A stretch of 64,000 bases of DNA. Source: Tsuneonella sediminis. GTDB taxonomy: Bacteria > Pseudomonadota > Alphaproteobacteria > Sphingomonadales > Sphingomonadaceae. Made by a program: the position numbers and the translations under genes. Shown piece by piece: positions 8,035 through 15,109 of this stretch. Location: the NCBI RefSeq assembly GCF_051912845.1, contig NZ_JBNCBU010000001.1, positions 2,046,001-2,110,000 of the forward strand, in the 5' to 3' direction. The notes under the pieces are model-generated. The model ran no database searches and was not told the origin of the DNA. It saw nothing but the letters and a program-made list of their open reading frames with translations. Every line of letters begins with the position of its first letter. Position 1 is the stretch's first letter.

Positions 8035-9063
8035 ATGGCCAGATCGAACAGAACACCAACGATCAACGACGTGGCCCGCGCGGCCGGCGTGTCGAAAAAG
8101 ACCGTCAGCCGGGTTATCAACCGGTCGGCGCTGATCAAGAAGGATACGCGTGAGAGGATCGAGGCGGTCATCGCGGACTTGGGCTACGTGCCCAATCCTC
8201 AGGCAAGAGCGCTGGCGTTGCGGCGGAACTTCCTGCTCGGCCTGCTACACGACAATCCCAACGCGCAGACCGTGTTGAATTTCCAGGAGGGGGTGCTCAA
8301 CGCCATCAAGGCGACCGAGTTCGCGCTGGTCGTGCGACCGGTGGATCGTCATTCCCCGCACATGCTCGACGACATCCGTCACTTCCTCGAGCAGCAGCGC
8401 CTTTACGGTGTGCTGATCCTGCCGCCGATCTCGGAAAACGATGATCTCGCCGCACTGTGCCGCGAGATGGGATGCGGGTACGTGCGCATGGGCTCGGCAA
8501 TGCTGGATGACGAGGAGCACGTGGTCGCCTCCAACGACCGCGAGGTGGTCGAGAGCGCGGTCGATTACCTGGTCGAGATGGGTCACCGCCGGATCGGTAT
8601 CATAAAGGGGCCCGACGGCTTCCGCTCCGCTTCCGAGCGCGCCGAAGGGTTCATGGCGGCGATGAAAAAGCACGGGCTGTCGGTTCCCCCCGATGCCATC
8701 GGGCAAGGGACCTACCGCTTCGATTCGGGGCTGACCGCGGCGGGCCGGTTGCTCGACCGCCCGGTACCGCCGACCGCGATCTTCTGCAGCAACGACGAAA
8801 TGGCCGCCGGAGCGCTGCATGCTGCTCGTCAACGCGGCATCGAAGTCCCCGGTGATCTGTCGATCATCGGCTTCGACGATTCGCCGATCGCCGCGCATAT
8901 CTGGCCGCCGATGACCACGGTCGGATGGCCGATCCGGGAGATGGGCAAGGCGGCAGCACTCAAGCTGGTCGCTCCGGCCGACGAGGCGGCGCAGGACTCC
9001 CGTTTTCCCGCCCAATTGATCAAACGATTGTCGGTCGCGCCGCCGTCGTCCGGCGGAAGCTGA
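8035..9063 (+). CDS. LacI-family transcriptional regulator, probable uronate-locus repressor
   Basis: 342 residues. The N-terminal LacI helix-turn-helix (TINDVARAAGVSKKTVSRV, residues 9-27) and hinge region are followed by a periplasmic-binding-protein-like sensor domain (GLLHDNPNAQTV, then GIIKGPDGF, FCSNDEMAAG and IIGFDDSP). It is chosen to start at ATG 8035, with GAGGAA eight bases upstream; the frame is open further upstream but through the operator. Five copies of a LacI-style palindromic operator occur in this locus, one in front of this gene, making it the best candidate regulator. The inducer is not predictable; KDG or an unsaturated uronate would fit the genes. Confidence 0.92.
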   Translation: MARSNRTPTINDVARAAGVSKKTVSRVINRSALIKKDTRERIEAVIADLGYVPNPQARALALRRNFLLGLLHDNPNAQTVLNFQEGVLNAIKATEFALVVRPVDRHSPHMLDDIRHFLEQQRLYGVLILPPISENDDLAALCREMGCGYVRMGSAMLDDEEHVVASNDREVVESAVDYLVEMGHRRIGIIKGPDGFRSASERAEGFMAAMKKHGLSVPPDAIGQGTYRFDSGLTAAGRLLDRPVPPTAIFCSNDEMAAGALHAARQRGIEVPGDLSIIGFDDSPIAAHIWPPMTTVGWPIREMGKAAALKLVAPADEAAQDSRFPAQLIKRLSVAPPSSGGS

Positions 9064-9079
9064 ACAGGAAGGTTGAAAT

Positions 9080-9108
9080 TTGCCGGACTTTGCCGCAGAA
9101 CGATTTAT
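9080..9108 (+). promoter_or_regulatory. Possible promoter of the isomerase-kdgK operon
   Basis: TTGCCG (9080-9085), a 17-base spacer, then ATTTAT (9103-9108). The operator O2 begins at the last base of the -10-like element, where a bound repressor would block RNA polymerase. Weak consensus match. Confidence 0.35.
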
Positions 9109-9121
9109 GACACCGGTTTCC
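9108..9121 (+). promoter_or_regulatory. Candidate uronate-regulon operator O2
   Basis: TGACACCGGTTTCC, 64 bp upstream of the isomerase start. Flanks (TTTA before, TAAG after) also resemble the other copies. Confidence 0.72.
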
Positions 9122-9185
9122 TAAGGGCGCTTATGCCCTGAGGCCAATCCAACGAAAAGGGCTCGCCGAGCCGAAGAGAGGCACG

Positions 9186-9818
9186 ATGAAGATCGCACTT
9201 GTCATAGAGAACAGCCAGGCCGCTAAGAGCACCACCATTCACGACGCTCTCACCGCGGTGGCCGAGCCCCTTGGGCACGAGGTGCACCATTACGGCATGT
9301 ATACCGCCGAGGACGGGGCGCAGCTGACCTACGTCATGAACGGCCTGCTGGCCGGGATTCTGCTGAATTCCGGAGCGGCCGATTTCGTGGTCACTGGTTG
9401 CGGCACCGGCATGGGTTCCATGCTCGCGTGCAATTCGATGCCCGGCGTTTTCTGCGGCCTCGTCATCGATCCCACCGATGCATTCCTTTTCAGCCAGATC
9501 AACGATGGCAATTGCATGTCGATGCCCTATGCCAAGGGCTTCGGTTGGGCGGCCGAGCTCAACCTGCAGGACTGCTATCGCAAGATCTTCGAGAACGAGG
9601 GCGGCGCGGGCTACCCCAAGGAGCGTGCCGAGATCATGCGCACGAACCGCGGAATCCTCAAGGATTTCAAGGCGGCTGCCTGCCAGGATATGCTCACGGT
9701 TCTCAAGAACGTAGACCAGGACCTGCTGCGGTCGGCAATCGCGGGAGAGAAGTTCTCCGAGCTCTTCTATGCCAACTCGCAGGACGCGGCTATCAGCGAC
9801 TACCTGCGCTCGTTGTGA
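9186..9818 (+). CDS. RpiB/LacA/LacB-family sugar isomerase, probable 5-keto-4-deoxyuronate isomerase (DhuI-like)
   Basis: 210 residues, longer than classical RpiB (about 150). Family features are the N-terminal MKIALVIENS and the anion-hole loop GCGTGMG at residues 71-77, followed by PGVFCGLVIDPTDAFLF. RpiB/LacAB-type isomerases are known in streptococci (DhuI) to convert the linear unsaturated-uronate product 4-deoxy-5-hexosulose-uronate to 3-deoxy-2,5-diketo acid, replacing the unrelated KduI. Here it directly precedes a KduD/DhuD-like dehydrogenase and KDG kinase, and no KduI is seen in the window, so the same role is inferred. Start ATG has GAGAGG four bases upstream. It is the first gene of an operon that carries O2. 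Confidence 0.85.
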   Translation: MKIALVIENSQAAKSTTIHDALTAVAEPLGHEVHHYGMYTAEDGAQLTYVMNGLLAGILLNSGAADFVVTGCGTGMGSMLACNSMPGVFCGLVIDPTDAFLFSQINDGNCMSMPYAKGFGWAAELNLQDCYRKIFENEGGAGYPKERAEIMRTNRGILKDFKAAACQDMLTVLKNVDQDLLRSAIAGEKFSELFYANSQDAAISDYLRSL

Positions 9819-9841
9819 GCGGATCGCGAGGGGAGGCCGGC

Positions 9842-10615
9842 ATGGCGGGCAATCCATTCGACCTGAGCGGACGCAAGGCGGTCGTGACTGGCGCGAACAC
9901 CGGCATCGGACAGGGCATCGCCGTTGCCCTGGCGCGGGCAGGTGCCGATGTCGCTCTCGTCGGACGCAGCACCGCGAGCGAAACGCAGGCGCTGATCGAA
10001 GGCGAGGGGCGCAAGGCCGTCCAGATACGCGCTGACCTGTCCTCCATAGCTCACACAGGGGACGTCGTCGCGCAGGCGATCGATGAGCTCGGGAGAATCG
10101 ACATCCTCGTCAACAACGCCGGGATCATCCGGCGCGAGGACGCGCTCGACTTTTCGGAGGAGGACTGGGACGCGGTCGTCGATACGAACCTCAAGGTCCT
10201 GTTCTTCCTGACGCAGGCGGTCGGACGCCACATGGTCGGCTGGGCCAGCCAGTCGGGCGAGCGAGGCAAGATCGTCAACATTGCATCGATGCTCACCTTC
10301 CAAGGCGGCATCCGCGTGCCAAGCTACACCGCATCAAAGAGCGGCGTAGGAGGCCTGACCAAGCTCCTCGCCAACGAATGGGCCGCGAAGGGCATCAACG
10401 TCAATGCCATTGCGCCGGGCTACATTGCGACCAACAACACGGCCGCGTTGCAGGCCGACGAGAACCGCAACCGCCAGATTATGGAGCGCATCCCCGAAGG
10501 CCGCTGGGGCGACCCGGCGGACATCGGCGGCGCCGCGGTGTTTCTCGCCAGCCGGGCGGCCGATTACGTCCAGGGTCACATCCTGGCTGTCGACGGTGGG
10601 TGGCTTGCGCGATGA
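9842..10615 (+). CDS. kduD: Short-chain dehydrogenase, KduD/DhuD-like (2-dehydro-3-deoxy-D-gluconate 5-dehydrogenase)
   Basis: 257-residue classical SDR. The cofactor motif TGANTGIG is at residues 16-23, NNAG at 91-94, and the catalytic Ser149, Tyr162 and Lys166 (YTASK) are all present. The inferred reaction is reduction of 3-deoxy-D-glycero-2,5-hexodiulosonate to KDG, the step after the isomerase encoded just upstream. The N-terminal form PFDLSGRKAVVTGANTGIG is characteristic of KduD. The start ATG lies 23 bp after the isomerase stop and its own stop overlaps the kdgK start (ATGA). Function assignment is supported mainly by context and N-terminal similarity. Confidence 0.86.
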   Translation: MAGNPFDLSGRKAVVTGANTGIGQGIAVALARAGADVALVGRSTASETQALIEGEGRKAVQIRADLSSIAHTGDVVAQAIDELGRIDILVNNAGIIRREDALDFSEEDWDAVVDTNLKVLFFLTQAVGRHMVGWASQSGERGKIVNIASMLTFQGGIRVPSYTASKSGVGGLTKLLANEWAAKGINVNAIAPGYIATNNTAALQADENRNRQIMERIPEGRWGDPADIGGAAVFLASRAADYVQGHILAVDGGWLAR

Positions 10616-11637
10616 GCGCGGCGAGGGGGCTGGGTCCGGTCGTCTGCTTCGGAGAGATGCTGATGCGTCTTTCGCCGCCCCCTGCCGTTCCGCTGGCTAG
10701 AACCGGCGCGCTCAACCTTGCCGTCGGCGGGGCGGAGGCGAACGTCGCCGTCGCGCTCGCAGGACTGGGGTGTTCCACCCGAATGCTCACGGTCGTGCCG
10801 GACAATCCCCTTGGGCGACGGGCGATCGCGGCGCTTGGAGAGGCAGGCGTCGATACCCGGTTCATCCGCAAGGGCGAGGGGCGACTTGGCCTTTACTTCT
10901 TTGAACAGCCGTCAGGCCCGATCGGCGGGCGTGTTACCTATGACCGCGCGGGAAGCGCCTTCGCCGCCACAAACGCTTCCGACATCGATTTTGCCCATGC
11001 ACTCGAAGGGGCTGGCCTGCTGCACGTGTCGGGCATCACGCCGGCGCTTGGCCCTTCGGGATCCGAGCTGGCCCTTGCGGCCGTCGCAGCCGCCCGGAAC
11101 GCCGAAGTGCCGGTGTGCTTCGACGGCAACTACCGGGCCAACCTGTGGGACGCGTGGGACAGCAATCCGCGCGAGATCCTCTCGCGCCTGGTGGGCGAAG
11201 CGACCGTCCTCGTCGGCAACCATCGCGATATTTCGCTGCTGCTCGGCAAGACGTTTTCAGGTGACGGCCCCGATCGGCGACGCGAGGCAGCGGAAGCAGC
11301 CTTCAAGGCGTTCCCCCGGCTGCAGGTGATCGCCTCGACCGCGCGTCATGTCGACAGCTCGACGGCCCAGAGGCTGGCGGGCCGCGTCGACCTGCGTAAC
11401 GAGCAATGGCAAACGGAAGAGGTTCGCATCGACCCGGTGGTGGATCGCATCGGGACCGGCGACGCCTTCGCAGCGGGGGTGCTCTCGCGCTGGATCGCAG
11501 GGGGTAGCGCGGAGAGCATGGCGACGACCGGCCTGGCGCTGGCGGTAATGAAGCACGGCATCGGCGGCGATTCGATCTGCGTGACGCGCGGCGAACTCGA
11601 GGCATTCGATCCGGCCGGATCCGATGTCAGCCGCTGA
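10612..11637 (+). CDS. kdgK: 2-keto-3-deoxygluconate kinase (PfkB family)
   Basis: 341-residue PfkB/ribokinase-family sugar kinase. It opens with VVCFGEMLMRL and has the substrate region GGAEANVAVALAGLG and the C-terminal anion hole/catalytic motif GTGDAFAAG (281-289, Asp284 the base). It phosphorylates KDG to KDPG, where the saturated and unsaturated uronate branches meet; the KDPG aldolase is not in the window. The ATG overlaps the kduD stop by four bases, and the carboxylesterase start lies inside its 3' end, so all four genes from 9186 to 13180 form one operon. Confidence 0.88.
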   Translation: MSAARGLGPVVCFGEMLMRLSPPPAVPLARTGALNLAVGGAEANVAVALAGLGCSTRMLTVVPDNPLGRRAIAALGEAGVDTRFIRKGEGRLGLYFFEQPSGPIGGRVTYDRAGSAFAATNASDIDFAHALEGAGLLHVSGITPALGPSGSELALAAVAAARNAEVPVCFDGNYRANLWDAWDSNPREILSRLVGEATVLVGNHRDISLLLGKTFSGDGPDRRREAAEAAFKAFPRLQVIASTARHVDSSTAQRLAGRVDLRNEQWQTEEVRIDPVVDRIGTGDAFAAGVLSRWIAGGSAESMATTGLALAVMKHGIGGDSICVTRGELEAFDPAGSDVSR

Positions 11638-13180
11638 CCGTATTTCCCGCCGCTCGCTTCTGACCGGAAGCGCCAGCGCGGGCCTGGCGCTTTCGGTTCC
11701 GCTCGCAGCCCGGACCCGCGAACCGCGCGCGCTGTCCTGGCTCGGAATCGTCGACCGGGGTACGCCCGCGTTCCTGGGCATTCGATATGCTCGCGCCGCT
11801 CGTTTCGCTCCACCCGTGCGCGAGCCGCTGCCGACAGCAAGCACGCGGGCGGATCGGTTCGGTCCGCTGGCCCCCCAAGTGCGGCCGATCACGCCAGACA
11901 TCAGCGAGGATTGCCTGTTCCTCAACATCTGGACGCCCGAAGCCCGCGCCGGTGCCGCGCGCCCGGTGATGGTCTACTTTCACGGCGGGGCATACAACTG
12001 GGGCTCGGTCACCGATCCGGTGACGCACGGCCCCCATCTCGCTGCGCGGGAGGATGTCGTGGTGGTGACGGTCAACCACCGCCTCAACGTCTTCGGCTAC
12101 GGCTGGTTGGCTCCATTCGGAGAGCGCTTCCGCGACAGCGGCAACCTGGGCCAGCTCGACCTGGTCTGCGCGCTTGAATGGATCCGCGATCACATCGGGG
12201 CGTTCGGCGGCGACCCGGCGCGGGTGATGGTCTTCGGCCAGTCGGGCGGAGGGGCGAAGATCGCTACCCTCATGGCAATGCCCGCTGCCGAGGGCCTGTT
12301 TGCCTCTGCCGCGACGATGAGCGGGCAGCAGGTGACGGCGCAGGGTCCCGGCAACGCGTGGAAGCGAACGAAGGCGTTCATGGAGCACATCGGGCTCGCG
12401 GGCGGCGATGTGGAGAGCCTGCTTGGGCTGCCCGCCGAACGCCTCCTCGACGGCCTTGAAGCGCGCGATCCGCTGCTCGGCGGTGGGATCTACTTCGGAC
12501 CCACTCTCGACATGACGAACCTGCGACGCCATCCGTTCTGGCCCGACGCTGCTCCGCAGTCGCGTCACATACCGATGATCCTCGGCAATACGACCGACGA
12601 AACTCGCGCGTTCATAAGTCCGACGGGACCGGTCGTTACGGGACTCGACTGGACGAACATCGCCGACCGGCTCGGTCCGCAGATCCGCATCGACCTGAAT
12701 CCCCAGTGGGTGGTCGACCAGTACCGGGCGCGTTTTCCCGGCTGGACCGCCGAGGAGGTGTTCTACGCAGCCTCGACCGACGGGCGAAGCTGGCCGGGAC
12801 AACTGATCGAGGCGGACGAGCGGGCAAAGGCAGGCGCCGAGAAGACATGGGTCTATCAACTCGATCGGGAAAGCCCGATCGACCCGAACCGGGGCGCAGC
12901 GCACACCGACGACCTGCCGTACGTGTTCGGCACGCTCGATGCCGAGGGTAGCTTCTCGGGAACCGGCCAACGCGCCCGCGAGATCAGCAGCGCGATGATG
13001 GGGGCGTTCGCCGGGCTCGCCCGCCACGGCGTGCCGGGACTGCCGGACTGGCGGCCCTATCGGCTGCCCGAACGCGCCACCCTGATGGTCGCGGAGGACC
13101 GCATCGCGGTCGAGAACGATCCGCGCGGGTGGCAGCGCCAGCTCTGGTCCAGGGCACCCTACATTCAGCCGGGCAGCTAG
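11624..13180 (+). CDS. Type-B carboxylesterase, Tat-exported
   Basis: 518 residues. A Tat signal (SRRSLLTGSASAG, residues 8-20) leads into a type-B carboxylesterase fold: SEDCLFLNIW (94-103), oxyanion HGG at 120-122, nucleophile elbow GQSGGG with Ser207, and a later GxxHTDDLPYVF region carrying the His. The gene overlaps the 3' end of kdgK by 14 bp, so translation is coupled. Placement in a pectin locus suggests removal of methyl, acetyl or feruloyl esters from pectic oligomers in the periplasm, but the sequence itself does not show which ester is cut. Confidence 0.88.
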   Translation: MSAADRISRRSLLTGSASAGLALSVPLAARTREPRALSWLGIVDRGTPAFLGIRYARAARFAPPVREPLPTASTRADRFGPLAPQVRPITPDISEDCLFLNIWTPEARAGAARPVMVYFHGGAYNWGSVTDPVTHGPHLAAREDVVVVTVNHRLNVFGYGWLAPFGERFRDSGNLGQLDLVCALEWIRDHIGAFGGDPARVMVFGQSGGGAKIATLMAMPAAEGLFASAATMSGQQVTAQGPGNAWKRTKAFMEHIGLAGGDVESLLGLPAERLLDGLEARDPLLGGGIYFGPTLDMTNLRRHPFWPDAAPQSRHIPMILGNTTDETRAFISPTGPVVTGLDWTNIADRLGPQIRIDLNPQWVVDQYRARFPGWTAEEVFYAASTDGRSWPGQLIEADERAKAGAEKTWVYQLDRESPIDPNRGAAHTDDLPYVFGTLDAEGSFSGTGQRAREISSAMMGAFAGLARHGVPGLPDWRPYRLPERATLMVAEDRIAVENDPRGWQRQLWSRAPYIQPGS

Positions 13181-13191
13181 CGTCGTCGGCC

Positions 13192-13587
13192 TTAGGTCCC
13201 CGGTTTGGCAGTCACGGGGTAGGCTATGATTATAGACAGGGGCTCTGTTCCCACTTGCCGGATACCGACAATTGCACCGGTGTAGAGATAGGCGGCCATG
13301 CCCGCGGACAATTCCGCTTCCACGCCATCTGATACCACCACGCCCGCGCCCGCGGTGACGTAATACACCTCGTCGTGGGCAATCGGATGTTCACCGATCG
13401 CCGCGCCAACATCGAGCACGCGGCGGCGGAACTCCATTGTGCGCGGCTGGGGGGCCGCGTCGCTGATGCGATAGGCCGTCGACATCCCCAGTGCGCCGTG
13501 GGGCGGGGCTTCGCGCACCATCGTGTCCTGCTCGTCGATCACGACCATGGGTGGTGCCTGCATCAGCAGGAGCAAGGGCCAGATCAT
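13192..13587 (-). CDS. kdgF: Small cupin protein, KdgF-like
   Basis: 131-residue single cupin. The metal-binding strand is seen in GEHPIAHDEVYYVTAGAG with the following beta strands SDGVEAELSAGMAAYL. KdgF proteins catalyse opening of 4,5-unsaturated uronate monomers to the linear keto form, the step between pectate lyase products and the isomerase. The start ATG at 13587 lies one base after the pectate lyase stop, so it is the second gene of that operon. The N-terminus MIWPLLLLMQAP is hydrophobic and could be a short signal peptide, unlike cytoplasmic KdgF; that would place the reaction in the periplasm. Symbol is by context and fold. Confidence 0.68.
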   Translation of the reverse strand: MIWPLLLLMQAPPMVVIDEQDTMVREAPPHGALGMSTAYRISDAAPQPRTMEFRRRVLDVGAAIGEHPIAHDEVYYVTAGAGVVVSDGVEAELSAGMAAYLYTGAIVGIRQVGTEPLSIIIAYPVTAKPGT

Positions 13588-13588
13588 C

Positions 13589-14929
13589 TCAGCGTCCTCC
13601 GCTTCGCATCGCGCGATCGCGGGGCGACAGGTGTTCCTGTGCACCGGGCTTCTGACCAGGATAAACGCCCGATCGTGGAGTCATCCTGGCGACGTCCCAA
13701 TCGGCTTCCACGAAGCGGGCCGAACTCGCCTCGATCTCCGGATACCCGCCGACTTCGCTTTCGTCGTCGATGATTTCGCCGCGGCCTTCGGCGATGAAGA
13801 ACAGCACCCGAATTTCTTCGGACCCCCGGTTCCACGGGCGCGCGCCCGCAGTGGCGAGCAAGGTCGTCTCCACCGACCCGCTTGGCAGGATGTCGTATCC
13901 CTCGACGTTAGCCAGCGGCGCATCTGCCTCGATCAGGCGGGCGCCGGTCTCGCCATAGCGACCGAACATCGGCAACGGGTTGCCGTGGCGATCCACCGCG
14001 CGGTTGTCCTTTCCGTAATAAGCAAGGTCGCCCACGCCGCCCAGCATCAGGAATGGCAGGCCGGGAATGGTGTCGTTCCCGCCGCGCAGGACGTTGCCGA
14101 TCGCGGTGATCTCGCCAGTGACCGGCTCGTGGCCCGCCCATTCTAGGTCCATCAGGTTGTAGTGCACCGCGCGGTGTTGCGGGTTGTAGATCAAATTGTT
14201 GACCATCAGTACCTGCGCGCCGCCCTTTACCAGCGGGCTGCGCTCAACGTTGTGCGCCCAGATGTTGCGATCGAAGACGATCCCGGTGGCGTTGTCGTGG
14301 ACGAGCGATCCCTTCGAGTGCTCGCCCTTGGGGTGGCTCGAATCGGCCAGGCCCTCCGCCGCGAGATTGAGGCGGAAAACGATGTCGTGGCTCGTTCCCT
14401 TCCGCCATTCGGCCACGGTCTCGCCGGTGAAACGCGGGCCGGACGCCGACATGTTCTCGTCGATCGCCCACAGGAATGTGCAATTCTCGACCAGCACGCG
14501 GGAGGCGGCAGCGGTCGAAAAGGCGTCTGCCTCCCAGCCGCTGCGCTTGGCCTGGCCATCGGCACCGGTGATGATCCGCAGGTGCTGCAATTTCACGTCG
14601 TGCGTTTTCACGTCGATGCCGCCGCGCAGGATCGTGATCCCGGGAGAGGGCGCGGTCTGGCCTGCGATCGTGACGAATGGCTGGTCGATCGTGAGGGTCG
14701 ATCGCTCAAGGTCTATCGCGCCGCCGACCTCGAACACCACTATGCGCTTGCCCTTGATCGCCAATGCGGCGGCGAGGCTACCCGGGCCATCCTTCGCGAG
14801 CGTCGTGACTCGGATGATCTTGCCCCCCCGGCCGCCGTCGGTCGGGTCTGCGGGTTGGGCTCTGAGGCTGCCACTTCCCACACCAAACACCATGAAAATC
14901 AGAATGATGCGTGTCAGGACGCTGCGCAT
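13589..14929 (-). CDS. Pectate lyase, polysaccharide lyase family 1-like
   Basis: 446 residues with a cleaved signal peptide (RIILIFMVFGVGSGSLRAQ). The mature part is a right-handed beta-helix pectate lyase: GGRGGKIIRVTTL near the start, FEVGGAIDL, TIAGQTAPSPGI, then DNATGIVFDRNIWAHN and NLIYNPQHRAVHYN. It cleaves polygalacturonate by beta-elimination, giving 4,5-unsaturated oligogalacturonides. ATG 14929 has GGGAGAGAG upstream; earlier in-frame ATGs add residues ahead of the signal peptide. Operator O3 lies 67 bp upstream. It is cotranscribed with the KdgF-like cupin and divergent from the TonB receptor operon. Assignment to PL1 rather than a related beta-helix family is by motif recall only. 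Confidence 0.87.
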   Translation of the reverse strand: MRSVLTRIILIFMVFGVGSGSLRAQPADPTDGGRGGKIIRVTTLAKDGPGSLAAALAIKGKRIVVFEVGGAIDLERSTLTIDQPFVTIAGQTAPSPGITILRGGIDVKTHDVKLQHLRIITGADGQAKRSGWEADAFSTAAASRVLVENCTFLWAIDENMSASGPRFTGETVAEWRKGTSHDIVFRLNLAAEGLADSSHPKGEHSKGSLVHDNATGIVFDRNIWAHNVERSPLVKGGAQVLMVNNLIYNPQHRAVHYNLMDLEWAGHEPVTGEITAIGNVLRGGNDTIPGLPFLMLGGVGDLAYYGKDNRAVDRHGNPLPMFGRYGETGARLIEADAPLANVEGYDILPSGSVETTLLATAGARPWNRGSEEIRVLFFIAEGRGEIIDDESEVGGYPEIEASSARFVEADWDVARMTPRSGVYPGQKPGAQEHLSPRDRAMRSGGR

Positions 14930-14996
14930 ACCGGCTCTCTCTCCCATGCTTGTTGCCATCAACTTGACAGAGCGCACCGACTGAGGCAATGATTAA

Positions 14997-15010
14997 TGAC
15001 ACCGGTTACC
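14997..15010 (+). promoter_or_regulatory. Candidate uronate-regulon operator O3
   Basis: TGACACCGGTTACC, 67 bp upstream of the pectate lyase start. Together with O4 it places one site in front of each divergent transcription unit. Confidence 0.72.
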
Positions 15011-15066
15011 AAAAATCGGGTTGGAGAGTCGGATGCTGCCTGAAGGGCCATGTCTTGGCCAATTTA

Positions 15067-15080
15067 GGAAACCGGTGTCA
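15067..15080 (+). promoter_or_regulatory. Candidate uronate-regulon operator O4
   Basis: GGAAACCGGTGTCA, 29 bp before the TonB receptor ATG. Reads in the same direction relative to its gene as O3 does to pectate lyase. Centres of O3 and O4 are 70 bp apart, close to seven helical turns, which would allow a looped repressor tetramer. Confidence 0.72.
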
Positions 15081-15109
15081 CCAACCCAGAAGGACTAGGG
15101 GAGGTTTGC

